Position numbers and translations under genes: made by a program. Shown piece by piece: positions 38,075-47,229 of a DNA stretch of 64,000 bases. The stretch lies in contig NZ_PJOK01000064.1 of NCBI RefSeq assembly GCF_002850745.1, positions 62,001 through 126,000 of the forward strand, in the 5' to 3' direction. Every line of letters starts with the position of its first letter. The stretch's first letter is position 1. This DNA comes from Nonomuraea indica. Its GTDB lineage: Bacteria > Actinomycetota > Actinomycetes > Streptosporangiales > Streptosporangiaceae. The notes beneath the pieces were generated by a model that saw only the letters and a list, made by a program, of their open reading frames with translations, did no database searches and was not told the origin of the DNA.

Positions 38075-39334
38075 TCAGCCGGCGGCCTGCTCGCCGCAGA
38101 ACACCGCCCTGACCAGCCCGTCCAGCATCTTCGGATAGGTGGTGACGTCGAACGGGGCGTCGCCGGCGGTCAGCGACGCGGTCAGCGTCTTACTGCCGTC
38201 GGGCGTGCTGTACATCAGCGCCGCGTAGCCCGCCGGAGGGCTGCCGTTGTGGTTGAGAACGGTGCCGCAGGCCGGGCCCAGGTCCTTCACGAACAGACCG
38301 AGGCCGTAGCGGCCGTAGAGGGGGTCGCTCTTCGGGTGCGGTTCGCGCATCTCGGTCAGCAGCTTGGCCGGCAGGAGCTTGCCGCCGTTCAGCGCGGAGA
38401 AGAACCGGTGAAGATCCCGGGTGGTCGAGATCATGTCGCCGGCGCCGGCCAGCAGGGAGGGGTTCTGGCGGGAGACGTCGGTCACCTTCCACTGGCCGGC
38501 GTCCTGGTAGCGGAAGTAGCCATGGGCGTACGGGCTGGGCAGTTGCGTCCGGTTGCCCGGCACCACGGTGCCCTTCAGCCCGAGCGGCCGCAGGATCCGC
38601 CGCTTCAGCTCCGCGTCGAACGAGTGGCCGGTGACCTTCTCGATCAGCAGCCTGGCCAGCGTGTAGTTGGTGTTGGAGTAGCTCCAGTCCGTCCCCGGCG
38701 CGAACTTCGCCGGCTTGGACAACGCGAACCGCACCAGTTCCTCCGGCCGGTACGAGCGGAACCGGTTGTCCAGCCACTCCTTGCCCGTCGCGGGCAGACC
38801 CGGGACCCAGGTCCCGTCGGCGTCGAGGTCGCCGGTGTAGTTGAACAGTCCGCTGGTGTGCTGCAGCAGCATCCGTACGGTGATCCGCCGGTCCAGGCCG
38901 AGCTCCGGCAGGTAGCCGGCCACCGGGGCGTCCAGCCTGATCTTGCCCTCGGCCACCAGCTGCAGCACCACGGTCGCGTGGAAGGTCTTGGTGACGCTGC
39001 CCACCCAGAAATGCCCGTTCGCCGGCGGCTTCGCGCTCGTGCCCAGCTTGCGCTTACCGGCGCTGCCGACCCACTCGCCCCGCTCGTCGTTCACGCGCAG
39101 CTGCACCCCGAGGAAACCGGCATCGACGAACGCCTGGACGGCCTTCCGCAGCTCCGGGCGATCCTGCCCGGCGGCGGCCGTCGACACGGCCGCGCTGCTG
39201 TCCGCGGCGGCCAGACCCGGCGTGGCCACCGCGGGCGCGATCGTCCCGGCCAGCAACCCGGCCGCCAGCGCCGTGACCGCCACCGGCCGGCGCAGCCCTG
39301 CTGCGGAGAGGCCGCTGTTGCCTTGTCCCATCAT
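38075..39334 (-). CDS. Secreted serine hydrolase, DD-carboxypeptidase/beta-lactamase family
   Basis: 419 residues with an N-terminal signal peptide (LRRPVAVTALAAGLLAGTIA then an AxA-type cleavage area), so exported. Active-site motifs are complete: SVTK (S-x-x-K), YSNTNYTLARLL (Y-x-N) and HNGSPPAG (H-x-G). These match R61-like D-alanyl-D-alanine carboxypeptidases and related esterases. ATG 39334 is chosen because AGGAC lies 5-6 bases before it; an ATG at 39346 is also possible. It would act on cell-wall peptides or secreted esters. Confidence 0.88.
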   Translation of the reverse strand: MMGQGNSGLSAAGLRRPVAVTALAAGLLAGTIAPAVATPGLAAADSSAAVSTAAAGQDRPELRKAVQAFVDAGFLGVQLRVNDERGEWVGSAGKRKLGTSAKPPANGHFWVGSVTKTFHATVVLQLVAEGKIRLDAPVAGYLPELGLDRRITVRMLLQHTSGLFNYTGDLDADGTWVPGLPATGKEWLDNRFRSYRPEELVRFALSKPAKFAPGTDWSYSNTNYTLARLLIEKVTGHSFDAELKRRILRPLGLKGTVVPGNRTQLPSPYAHGYFRYQDAGQWKVTDVSRQNPSLLAGAGDMISTTRDLHRFFSALNGGKLLPAKLLTEMREPHPKSDPLYGRYGLGLFVKDLGPACGTVLNHNGSPPAGYAALMYSTPDGSKTLTASLTAGDAPFDVTTYPKMLDGLVRAVFCGEQAAG

Positions 39335-39649
39335 GAATGTCCTCATCTCCAGTGTTCGATCTTGTGAGAGCTCCCCGGTGTGGCGCTCGTGGGCAGCCTG
39401 CAGCGACGCACGAGGGCGGGGGTTGAGCTTGGCGTTTGCCGGTTCGCGGCCCCTGGGGCGTGATCGCCGGACCGTTCATGGCATCCACCATCGCCGGCCG
39501 CCCTGGTACCGGGCCGTCACCGGGTTGACGCCGCTGCCGGAACGCGGCAAGAAGCAGCGGGGCGGGCGGCCGGGCATGACCCGTGGCCGCTCGGTGCAGC
39601 CAGTCGATGAAGGTGGCGCCCTGTCACCGGCCCCGGGCTGTGTCGTCGT
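39335..39649. other. Gene-free stretch, 315 bp
   Basis: Between the secreted serine hydrolase start and the DUF1048 stop. Short open frames exist on both strands but none has a ribosome-binding site with coding-like composition. I see no repeat, RNA or mobile-element signature. Confidence 0.55.
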
Positions 39650-40033
39650 TCAGACGGTCTTGTCGTCTCCGCCGGCGGCGCGCGCGATGGCGTTGATCAG
39701 CCGCTCCCGCTCGCGGGCCGGGGCGTAGCCACCTTCGGAGTAGTTCTTGACGAACGTCTCGGCGAACTCCACCGGGTCCTCCCCGACGATCTCGCGGATC
39801 GGCGTTCCGTCCGCCGCAGCCTGTTCGAACAGGTCGGCGAGGTCCTCGAACATCGACGCGCTGCTGTCGCCGTCGGTCGGCACGAAGTGCATCAGGTACC
39901 GCTCGATCGCTTCGACCGCCGTGCGGTGGTTCGGCGGGAGTTGTTTCACGCGCGCCTGGTACTCCCGCCACCGGCGCTTGGGGCCGATCACCTTGGACAG
40001 GAAGCCGCCCTTTTCGGCGTCGGACATGGTCAT
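39650..40033 (-). CDS. DUF1048 protein, PadR partner
   Basis: 127 residues. KVIGPKRRWREYQARVKQLP, YLMHFVPTDGDSSASMFEDL and EIVGEDPVEFAETFVKNYSE match DUF1048, a helical family almost always encoded after a PadR repressor. The ATG (40031-40033) overlaps the PadR TGA (ATGA), so translation is coupled; GGAGG is inside the padR end. The protein may act as PadR's co-sensor or partner; biochemical role unknown. Confidence 0.88.
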   Translation of the reverse strand: MTMSDAEKGGFLSKVIGPKRRWREYQARVKQLPPNHRTAVEAIERYLMHFVPTDGDSSASMFEDLADLFEQAAADGTPIREIVGEDPVEFAETFVKNYSEGGYAPARERERLINAIARAAGGDDKTV

Positions 40034-40359
40034 CTGCCTCCTTTGTGAAGCTGTTCGATCCGTTCCGTGAGGAAGCGCCAGGTCTTCCAGAACTCTTCGA
40101 GGTACGCCTGTCCCTGCGCGTTGAGGGAGTACACCTTGCGCGGCGGACCCTTCTCGGACGGGACCTTCTCCACGTCGACGAGGCCGCGCTGCTCGATCCT
40201 GACCAGCAGCGCGTAGACGGTGCCTTCGGCGATGTCGGAGAAGCCCTGGTCGCGCAGCCAGGCGGTGATCTCGTAGCCGTAGGCGGGCCGGCCGGACAGG
40301 ATCGCGAGCACGATGCCTTCCAGTGTTCCCTTGAGCATCTCGGTCATCTGCTTGCCCAT
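40030..40359 (-). CDS. PadR-family transcriptional repressor
   Basis: 109 residues with the PadR winged helix: LKGTLEGIVLAILSGRPAYG, YEITAWLRDQGFSDIAEGTV, YALLVRIEQRGLVDVEK and a C-terminal dimerisation helix. GGAGGGAGGGG precedes the ATG. Two TACCGGTA palindromes 23 bp apart lie upstream (40397-40427). The PadR-DUF1048 pair usually controls itself and neighbouring transport genes; none is adjacent here. Confidence 0.9.
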   Translation of the reverse strand: MGKQMTEMLKGTLEGIVLAILSGRPAYGYEITAWLRDQGFSDIAEGTVYALLVRIEQRGLVDVEKVPSEKGPPRKVYSLNAQGQAYLEEFWKTWRFLTERIEQLHKGGR

Positions 40360-40396
40360 GGGACACCCCTCCCTCCAGCTACTTGGCGTCGCTGAC

Positions 40397-40427
40397 TACC
40401 GGTACAAAGTAACACCGACTACCGGTA
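40397..40427. promoter_or_regulatory. Twin TACCGGTA PadR operators
   Basis: GACTACCGGTA occurs twice; the palindromic cores TACCGGTA are at 40397-40404 and 40420-40427, 23 bp apart. They lie 38-68 bp upstream of the PadR start, in an AT-richer promoter segment. Confidence 0.8.
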
Positions 40428-40458
40428 CTTAGCAACAACGAATAGTCCCCCCTGGACC

Positions 40459-41787
40459 TCATCTGTGGTCGTGGAGGAAGGCGGGGATGTCGGCGCGGGT
40501 CGGGTAGTTCGGCAGGGGCGACGGGCCGCCCTGGAGGAACGCGGTGATGACGGCGGCGGCGCGCTCGTTGTTGTCGTCGAGGCCGTTCCACATGCGGTGC
40601 CCTACACCGGGCATGTAGTGGGTTCGCTCGATGGCCGGGTGGGCGGCGAGGATGCCGGTCTGCCACTGGCGAATCTGTGAGGAGCATTCGGCGATCATCA
40701 GCATCGACGGGGTCCGGGTGCGGCTCAACCCGGAGGCGATGGAGGGCGAGTCCCGGATCGTCTGCTGGATCCGGAGGCTGGCGGCGGCGTTGAAGGAGAA
40801 GTTCTCCGCGGTGTCCTCGGTGGGGATGCGGCCGGCGTCCCGCGCGCAGTAGGCGGAGGCGGTGTCGCTGCCGAGATCGGCGGCCTTGAAGGCGTTGACA
40901 CCTTCGGCCTGCGTGATCAGGCCGGTGTCAGGTGGCAGGAGCCCGAGCTGGATGAGGCCGAGCGCGACGGCGTACCGGGGGACGCGCGTCGCCCGCGCTC
41001 CGGTCGGGGCCGGGGCGAGGCCGCGCGCGGACGGTCGCCCCTGCGGCCCGCTGATCAGCGCGGTGGGGCCGTCCATGGGGCCGGGTTCGGCGATGATCGC
41101 CCGGTGCACGCGGGCGGCGGTGTCCGGGGCGGCCAGGGCCCGGGTGAGCACGATCGCGCCCGCGGAGAAGCCGAGGACGTCGGCCGGCCCCTTGCCCAGG
41201 CGGTCGACGAAGGCGGCGAGGTCGCGTACGGATCTGGAGATCGTGTACTGCTCCATGGGGAGCAGGTCGCTCCGCCCGCCGCCGGCGTGCTCATAGGCGT
41301 ACACGTCGTAGCCCTGATCGGCCAGGAGTCGCAGGAACCGGTGGTCGAGCACGGAGATGGAGCGGACGGGCCCGCCGTGGAGGTAGACGAGCGGCCTGGG
41401 GCGGCGGGTGGCGCCGGCGGAGGGGGGATGGCGGTAGACCGCGACCCGGCTTCCGGTGCTCAGGCTCCAGCGCTCCGTCGCTACGAAGGGCAGGTCAGGC
41501 GGGTACTGCCGGGTCGTGGGAACGGTGGGGACGCAGACCGACGCGGTGAGCGCCGCGGCGGCGGCCACCGGGACGAAGGGCCACAGCCGACCCGGCCAGG
41601 CACGGCCCCGGCCGCGCCACAGTGCGGCGATGACGCCGGCTGCGAGGACGGTCAGCCAGGCGGCGAGCCCGGAGCGCGCGCCGTCCGTCAGGACGACGAG
41701 GGCGAGGAACAGCCCGGCCAGCCCCACCACGGCGAGCAGAGCCAGGATCAGCCGGCCGAGGAGGCGAAGGGGAACGGGAAGAGACAT
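40459..41787 (-). CDS. Membrane-anchored alpha/beta hydrolase
   Basis: 442 residues from ATG 41787. The first ~95 residues hold three hydrophobic helices (LILALLAVVGLAGLFLALVV and following), then an alpha/beta hydrolase with VYLHGGP (oxyanion), VYAYEHAGGGRSDLL, nucleophile elbow GFSAGAIV and late MPGVGHRMW (catalytic His). It resembles prolyl-aminopeptidase/epoxide-hydrolase-type folds on a membrane anchor. It is divergent from a TetR gene and shares a 36-bp palindrome with it, so expression is probably inducible. Substrate unknown. Confidence 0.82.
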   Translation of the reverse strand: MSLPVPLRLLGRLILALLAVVGLAGLFLALVVLTDGARSGLAAWLTVLAAGVIAALWRGRGRAWPGRLWPFVPVAAAAALTASVCVPTVPTTRQYPPDLPFVATERWSLSTGSRVAVYRHPPSAGATRRPRPLVYLHGGPVRSISVLDHRFLRLLADQGYDVYAYEHAGGGRSDLLPMEQYTISRSVRDLAAFVDRLGKGPADVLGFSAGAIVLTRALAAPDTAARVHRAIIAEPGPMDGPTALISGPQGRPSARGLAPAPTGARATRVPRYAVALGLIQLGLLPPDTGLITQAEGVNAFKAADLGSDTASAYCARDAGRIPTEDTAENFSFNAAASLRIQQTIRDSPSIASGLSRTRTPSMLMIAECSSQIRQWQTGILAAHPAIERTHYMPGVGHRMWNGLDDNNERAAAVITAFLQGGPSPLPNYPTRADIPAFLHDHR

Positions 41788-41790
41788 GGA

Positions 41791-41826
41791 GTTTCCAAAC
41801 GTTGTTTCAAAACAATGTTTGGAAAC
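41791..41826. promoter_or_regulatory. 36-bp palindromic TetR operator
   Basis: GTTTCCAAAC and TTGTTT on the left mirror AAACAA and GTTTGGAAAC on the right, with only two mismatched base pairs (including the centre) in 18. It starts 4 bases upstream of the hydrolase ATG and ends 27 bases before the TetR GTG. Confidence 0.88.
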
Positions 41827-41853
41827 GCTACCAGCTCGGCTAGGCTGGCCGTC

Positions 41854-42468
41854 GTGGGAAGGCCGAGAACGAACGACGACACCGTGAAGGACCGTCTCAT
41901 CGAGTCCGCGACCGAGATGTTCGCCACCCGCCCACGGGAGTCGATCACCATCCGCGCCCTCGCCGCCGCCGCCGGGACCGCGACCGCCGCGGTCTACTCG
42001 CTGTTCGGCGGCAAGGACGGGCTGATCGCCGAAGTGCGCGACAGGGCGGTCGCCGGACTGTCGCAGAAGCTGTCGGCGGTACCGACCTCCGACGACCCCG
42101 TCGCCGACCTCTACGCGCTGGCGGTCGCGTACCGGCGATGGGGACGTGAGCACCGCCACCTCTACACGGTGTTGTTCGGCGGCGTGCAGAGCTTCGATCC
42201 GTCCGGCGACGTGGGCGCCGCGGACCCCGTCAGGCCGCTCATCGAGGCGATAGACCGCGCTCGATCGGCATCCGCACTCTCGGGTGACGCGACCTCCATC
42301 GCGCTCTCCCTCTGGGTGACCCTGCACGGCCTGGTGACTCTCGAACTGGCCGGGGCCCTCGACACCGCCACGGCCGAGACCACCTTCCGCTCGGCGATCC
42401 CCGCCGCGCTGCGCGGCTGGGCGGTGGTCCCCCGCGACCCCCTTACCGGCCTGCCCGGTGGACGGTGA
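41854..42468 (+). CDS. TetR-family regulator
   Basis: 204 residues from GTG 41854. VGRPRTNDDTVKDRLIESAT, EMFATRPRESITIRALAAAA and GTATAAVYSLFGGKDGLIAE form the HTH; the C-terminal domain (EHRHLYTVLFGGVQSF, IALSLWVTLHGLVTLELAGA) fits TetR_C WHG type. Upstream in-frame starts fall inside the operator. It likely represses the divergent membrane hydrolase. The last 26 bp overlap the convergent PAF-acetylhydrolase-like gene. Confidence 0.88.
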   Translation: MGRPRTNDDTVKDRLIESATEMFATRPRESITIRALAAAAGTATAAVYSLFGGKDGLIAEVRDRAVAGLSQKLSAVPTSDDPVADLYALAVAYRRWGREHRHLYTVLFGGVQSFDPSGDVGAADPVRPLIEAIDRARSASALSGDATSIALSLWVTLHGLVTLELAGALDTATAETTFRSAIPAALRGWAVVPRDPLTGLPGGR

Positions 42469-43876
42469 GAGAGCCGTACCTCGACAGATGCGCCGCGACG
42501 TCCACCGGCCTGTCGCGCAGGGTGGCGTCCAGGAAGACGGCCGTGGCCTCGACGGTGAGGCGCGGTCCCCCGTCCCGGCCCCGCGAGCCGACCAGCGAGG
42601 GCAGCGGCGGCAGGTAGAGCGGCGCGTCGGTGAAGGTCAGGTGGGCCGCGCCGCGGACGATCACGTGGTAGCCGGTGGCGGTGCCGAGCTTCAGCACCCG
42701 CGTCAGGCGCGGGATGTAGTCCTGGTTCTCGCCCGGATCGACCGGATGGGTGAGGGCGAGGAACGGCTGGTGGAACGGTCGCGGGTCGGGGTCGTGCGGG
42801 TAGCCGTCGAGGTTGATCACCGCCGCGAACCGGGGGTCCTGGTGGGCGGCCTGCAACGCGGCTCCGCCGCCGATGGAGTGCCCGGTCGCCGCCGCCCGGC
42901 CGGTGTCGAGGCGGCCGGTCAGTGTGCCAGGGCCCGGCGGGTCGGGGATCTCGCCCCGGTCGAGCCGGCCGAGCTGGGTGAGCACGAAGCTGAGGTCGGC
43001 GGCGCGCACCGCCGTCCACCCGGCCGCACGCCGGGCGTCCTCGGCCGGATCGCCGGTGGCGGCCACCCGCGTGCGCACCGTCCGGCCGCCGGTCAGGGTG
43101 ACGGCGGCCGAGTCGTACGGGTGGTCGAGGGCGGCGACGACGTAGCCGCGACCGGCCAGCTCCTCCGCCCAGGCGGTGTTCTGGGTGCGGACCCCGCCCA
43201 GGCCGGGTGAGAACACCACGACGGGCCACCGGCCCCCGTCTGCGGCCGGAGCCCCGGGCACCGCGTGCGACCTGGCCTGCGGCAGCTCGTCCAGCAGGAA
43301 GCCGGGCACGCCGAGATAGCCGGTCAGCCCGCGGGCGACGGCCCGCGCCTCCCGTTCGGTGCGGCCGAGATACCGCGCCCGCTCCACGCCGGCGGGGCTG
43401 GGCCGCGCGGGGTACCAGAGCTGGACCACGACCGCGCGCCGGTCGTCCGGCTCCGCGGTGGCGGTCTCGGGCCGGTCGGGGTCGGTCCACCCCAGGACGG
43501 TCGTCCCGACGGCGTACGGGCCCGACGGCGCGGGAAACACCGGCCTGGGCAGCGCCCACGCCGCCGCCACGCCCGCGGCGACCAGCCCCGCGCAGACCGC
43601 CGTACCGGGAACGGCCAGCCACCGGGGCGCCCGCCACGCCGGACGTCCGCCACGCCGTCGCAGCAGGGGCGACACGGCGAACGGCGCCGCCAGCAGACCT
43701 CCGGCGAGGATCGGCACGAGTTGCCAGCGCACGCCGGTCACCAGCAGCGCCGCCCCGGCCGGCACGAAGACCGCGACCGCCGCCCACGTCACCGCGCGGC
43801 GCGCCCGGGACGGCGCCCAGCGGGCCGGCCCGAGAGCGGCGGCGCCCGCCACCACCAAGATCTCCAGAAGCGTCAT
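42443..43876 (-). CDS. Membrane-bound PAF-acetylhydrolase-like esterase
   Basis: 477 residues. Four N-terminal hydrophobic helices (to about residue 110) precede an alpha/beta hydrolase of the platelet-activating-factor acetylhydrolase type: QLWYPA, PVVVFSPGLGG, nucleophile elbow GHSIGGGAAL, AVINLDGYPH supplying the Asp and GAAHLTFTD the His. Such enzymes cleave short acyl chains from phospholipids or related esters. ATG 43876 is chosen at the start of the first helix. Convergent overlap of 26 bp with the TetR gene. The 213 bp to the next gene contain only short direct repeats (CACGGCGCGGT). Confidence 0.83.
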   Translation of the reverse strand: MTLLEILVVAGAAALGPARWAPSRARRAVTWAAVAVFVPAGAALLVTGVRWQLVPILAGGLLAAPFAVSPLLRRRGGRPAWRAPRWLAVPGTAVCAGLVAAGVAAAWALPRPVFPAPSGPYAVGTTVLGWTDPDRPETATAEPDDRRAVVVQLWYPARPSPAGVERARYLGRTEREARAVARGLTGYLGVPGFLLDELPQARSHAVPGAPAADGGRWPVVVFSPGLGGVRTQNTAWAEELAGRGYVVAALDHPYDSAAVTLTGGRTVRTRVAATGDPAEDARRAAGWTAVRAADLSFVLTQLGRLDRGEIPDPPGPGTLTGRLDTGRAAATGHSIGGGAALQAAHQDPRFAAVINLDGYPHDPDPRPFHQPFLALTHPVDPGENQDYIPRLTRVLKLGTATGYHVIVRGAAHLTFTDAPLYLPPLPSLVGSRGRDGGPRLTVEATAVFLDATLRDRPVDVAAHLSRYGSLTVHRAGR

Positions 43877-44089
43877 GCGCCCATCGTCGGAGAGGTGACC
43901 GCGCCACCGCATCGGCCCATCGTCCGGACCGGGTGCCACCCAGGTCGCACCGCGGTGTCCGACCCGGGTCGCACGCCGCCACGGCGCGGTCACGGCGCGG
44001 TCACGGCGCTTGAGTGGTCCGCGGTCGGTGCCGGGACCGCTCATGCCGGTCAGCTCTGCCTGACGCCGAGGACAACTACAGTGGCCCGC

Positions 44090-44692
44090 ATGGTGGAGAA
44101 GCAAGGACTGCGGGAGCGCAAGAAGCAGCGGACCCGGCAGGCACTGATCGAGGCGGCGGCGCGCCTGTTCGAGGACAGGGGCTATGACCACGTGACCGTG
44201 GCCGAGATCGCCGACGCCGCGGAGGTGTCCCCTCGCACCTTCTTCCTCCACTTCCAGACCAAGGAGGACGTGCTGCTGGCCGACGCCGACGTGCGCGTCG
44301 ACCTGGCGCTGCAGGCCATCGCCGAGCGCCGTGCCGAGGAACGGCTGCCCGAGGTGCTCGTGCGGGCGGTGGACCAGATGATCGCCGACACCTGGGACGG
44401 CGATCTGCACAGCGGGCTCGCGGCTCTGCGGGCGCAGCTGGCCGCCTCGGTGCCGGCGCTGCAGGCGCGGCTGCTGCAGCGGTACCTCACCGCGCAGAGC
44501 GAGCTGGCCGAGGCACTGCGGCGGGCGTTCCCCGGCAGGCTCGACACGATCACGGCCTCGGCCCTGGTCGGCGCGATGGTGGGCGCGGTCAGCGCGTCCG
44601 CGATGACCGCCCTGCAGCGCGGCGACGGGCCCGACGAGGTGCGGGACGCCATGCGACAGGCCATGGCCCTGGTGGCGCGGTCCGTCGCCTGA
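44090..44692 (+). CDS. TetR-family regulator
   Basis: 200 residues. GLRERKKQRTRQALIEAAAR, LFEDRGYDHVTVAEIADAAE and VSPRTFFLHFQTKEDVLL are a standard TetR HTH; the C-terminal half is the MftR-like domain. TACAGT lies 2-7 bases before a GTG at 44081, so a leaderless start there is possible instead of ATG 44090. It faces away from the PAF-hydrolase gene, which could be its target; no clear palindrome was found in the 213-bp divergent gap. Confidence 0.82.
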   Translation: MVEKQGLRERKKQRTRQALIEAAARLFEDRGYDHVTVAEIADAAEVSPRTFFLHFQTKEDVLLADADVRVDLALQAIAERRAEERLPEVLVRAVDQMIADTWDGDLHSGLAALRAQLAASVPALQARLLQRYLTAQSELAEALRRAFPGRLDTITASALVGAMVGAVSASAMTALQRGDGPDEVRDAMRQAMALVARSVA

Positions 44693-44762
44693 CCGGTGGC
44701 CGTCGTCCTCGGCGTGTCAGGTCCCCCCGTCGGTGTCAAGTCTCCACGCTGAGAGGCGGCCG

Positions 44763-45344
44763 TCAGCCGAACGGCTGGGCGATCTGGTCGAGCACCTGGT
44801 CGGTGATCTCGCGCAGCGTGCGCGTCTCGCCATCGGCGATCCACCGCTGGGTTGCGACGCGCAGCCCGGCGAGGAACGCGGCGGTGATCACCTCGGCGGC
44901 GACCCCGCCGGCCGCCCGTCCGGCCAGCGCCTGGGTCAGCTGGGTCTCCAGCCGCACCCGGCTGGCCAGCTGCCTGGCGAGCAGTGACGGGTGCCGCTTG
45001 GCCAGCTTGGTGCGGATCAGCCAGTCGCGGTCGGGACTGCCGTCCTCGTCGAAGAGACACTCCAGGGCCCCGCGCAGCGCCCGCCAGGCCGACAGCTGTG
45101 CCGGCTGGTCGCGAACGTGCTGCACCAGCTCGCCGAGGCGGCGCTCGTCGCCGTAGAGGAGCGCGTCCTCCTTGCTGTCGAAGTAGTTGGAGAACGTCCG
45201 GCGCGAGATGTTGGCGGCGTCGGCGATGGCCTCGACCGTGACGTTGTCGAGGCCCAGCTCCACGGCGAGCCGCAGCGTGGCCTCGTGCACCGCCTGGCGC
45301 GTCTCGGCCTTCTTGCGTTCGCGCAACCCCACTGTGGCGTCCAT
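44763..45344 (-). CDS. TetR-family repressor of the DHA2 exporter
   Basis: 193 residues from ATG 45344. VGLRERKKAETRQAVHEATL, ELGLDNVTVEAIADAANISR and RTFSNYFDSKEDALLYGDER give the HTH. Divergent from the MFS exporter; a 26-bp near-palindrome (45378-45403) lies between them. A start at 45389 would run through the operator and is rejected. Classic drug-efflux repressor arrangement. Confidence 0.88.
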   Translation of the reverse strand: MDATVGLRERKKAETRQAVHEATLRLAVELGLDNVTVEAIADAANISRRTFSNYFDSKEDALLYGDERRLGELVQHVRDQPAQLSAWRALRGALECLFDEDGSPDRDWLIRTKLAKRHPSLLARQLASRVRLETQLTQALAGRAAGGVAAEVITAAFLAGLRVATQRWIADGETRTLREITDQVLDQIAQPFG

Positions 45345-45377
45345 GATGCGGGCAAGCTTACCCGAACGGAATAAATG

Positions 45378-45403
45378 CCCAATGCGCAAATTTGCTCACT
45401 GGG
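45378..45403. promoter_or_regulatory. 26-bp operator centred on GCAAATTTGC
   Basis: CCCAATGCGCAAA mirrors TTTGCTCACTGGG at 11 of 13 pairs, with a perfect inner 10-bp palindrome. It overlaps the AT-rich promoter segment between the TetR and exporter genes. Confidence 0.82.
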
Positions 45404-45454
45404 AAGGTAGGGTGTCCGAGTTGCCCGCAGTGCCCTAACAGCCGGAGGTTGCGC

Positions 45455-47026
45455 ATGACCGCACAGACGGCGACGCCGTCCGTGGCCGAGCCGATGACCC
45501 ATCGTCAGATCCTGGAGCCCCTCAGCGGCCTGCTGCTGGTCCTGTTCGTCGCGATGCTCAGCGGCACCGTCGTCTCGGTGGCGCTGCCGCAGATCATCGG
45601 CGCGCTCGAGGGCAGCCAGTCGCAGTACACCTGGGTCGTCACCGCGTCCCTGCTGGCCTCGACCGCGTCGACACCTGTCTGGGGCAAGCTGGCCGACCTG
45701 TTCGACAAGAAGCTGCTGCTGCAGATCTCCATCGTGATCTTCATGGTCAGCTCGCTGGCCTGCGGCTTCGCCCAGGACACCGGGCAGCTCATCGCCTTCC
45801 GCGCGGTCCAGGGGCTCGGCATGGGCGCGCTGCAGATCCTCGCCCAGGTGGTCATCGCCGCGATGATCAGCCCCAAGGAGCGCGGCCGCTACAACGGCTA
45901 TCTCGGCGCCGTCATGGCCGTGGCCACCGTCGGCGGTCCCTTGCTCGGCGGGCTCATCGCCGACACCTCCTGGCTCGGCTGGCGCTGGTGCTTCTTCATC
46001 GCCGTGCCGTTCAGCGTCGCCGCCTTCGCGCTGCTGGCCAAGACCCTGCACCTGCCCACCGTGCGCCGCCCGGACGTGAGCATCGACTACTGGGGCGCGA
46101 CCCTGATCGCGGCCGGCGTCAGCGTCCTGCTCATCTGGGTCACCTTCGTCGGCAACGACTTCGCCTGGCTGTCCTGGCAGACCGCGGCCATGGCCGGCGG
46201 CGGCGTGCTGCTGCTCGCCGTGGCCACCTGGGTCGAGTCGAAGGTCAAGGAGCCGGTCGTCCCGCTGCACGTCATCAGCAGGCGCACCCCCGCCCTGGCC
46301 ATCATCGCCAGCCTCTCCGTCGGGATGGCCATGTTCGGCGGCGCGGTCTTCCTCGGCCAGTACTTCCAGATCGGCCGCGGCTACGGCCCCACGGCCGCCG
46401 GTCTGCTGACCATCCCCATGATGGCGGGCGTGCTGGTGTCCTCCACCGTCAGCGGCCGGATGGTCTCCCGGAGCGGTCGCACCAAGCCGTACATCCTGAC
46501 CGGCCTGGTCGTCCTGCTGCTGGGGTTCGCGGGCCTGGCCACGATCGACCACGAGACCTCGATCGTGCTGATCTCGGTCTACATGCTGGCCGTCGGCGTC
46601 GGTGTCGGCATGTCCATGCAGAACCTCGTCCTGGTCATCCAGAACACCGTCCCGCTGCGCGAGATCGGCGCCGCCAGCGGCGCCGTCACGTTCTTCCGCT
46701 CGCTCGGCGGCACCGTCGGCGTCTCGGTGCTCGGGGCCATCCTGGCCAACCGGGTCGCCGCCCACATCACCGAAGGCCTGGCCAAGGCCGGCATCCCCGT
46801 CACCGAACGCGCCGCGAGGGGCAGCCTCAACCTCGCCGCGCTGCCCGAGCCGGTCAAGGCGATCGTCCGGGCCGCCTACGGTGACGCCACCGGCCACATC
46901 TTCCTGATCTCGGCCGGGATCACCGTCGTCGGCCTCGTCGCGGCCGCCTTCCTCAGGCCCGCCGTGTTGCGCGACAGCCTGGACCTGCCCGAGCCCGCCG
47001 CGAAGGAGGCCCGGACCGGCGCGTGA
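45455..47026 (+). CDS. MFS drug exporter, DHA2 (14-helix) family
   Basis: 523 residues and about 14 hydrophobic helices. MFS/DHA2 landmarks: AMLSGTVVSVALPQIIGALE in helix 1, WGKLADLFDKKLLLQISIVI after helix 2 (motif A), GLGMGALQILAQVVIAAMIS and GPLLGGLIADTSWLGWRW (motif C and flank). Such proteins use the proton gradient to expel drugs and dyes. GGAGG is 7 bases before the ATG. The divergent TetR and shared palindrome mark it as substrate-inducible. The 203 bp downstream contain an in-frame gene-like tail (47039-47132) without a start, too short to assign. Confidence 0.92.
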   Translation: MTAQTATPSVAEPMTHRQILEPLSGLLLVLFVAMLSGTVVSVALPQIIGALEGSQSQYTWVVTASLLASTASTPVWGKLADLFDKKLLLQISIVIFMVSSLACGFAQDTGQLIAFRAVQGLGMGALQILAQVVIAAMISPKERGRYNGYLGAVMAVATVGGPLLGGLIADTSWLGWRWCFFIAVPFSVAAFALLAKTLHLPTVRRPDVSIDYWGATLIAAGVSVLLIWVTFVGNDFAWLSWQTAAMAGGGVLLLAVATWVESKVKEPVVPLHVISRRTPALAIIASLSVGMAMFGGAVFLGQYFQIGRGYGPTAAGLLTIPMMAGVLVSSTVSGRMVSRSGRTKPYILTGLVVLLLGFAGLATIDHETSIVLISVYMLAVGVGVGMSMQNLVLVIQNTVPLREIGAASGAVTFFRSLGGTVGVSVLGAILANRVAAHITEGLAKAGIPVTERAARGSLNLAALPEPVKAIVRAAYGDATGHIFLISAGITVVGLVAAAFLRPAVLRDSLDLPEPAAKEARTGA

Positions 47027-47229
47027 CCGGCGGCCGTCGACGCCACCGTCGCCGTCCGCATGGGCGGGATGGAGCGCCTGGTCCAGGAGGACGCGGCACT
47101 GGTCGGGCAGTCTCGCAAGCCCTCCGCCTGACGCCCCCCTCGCCGCGACAACGGGATGCAACCTGCGTGCAAGCGCTCCCCTGTTACCTGACGGGGCACG
47201 AACCCGACCGGCGAGCGAGGAAGACGCTG

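Noticed and set aside
47039..47132. Short coding-like tail after the DHA2 exporter
   Set aside because: It ends with a stop but has no start or ribosome-binding site and is too short to match a family.
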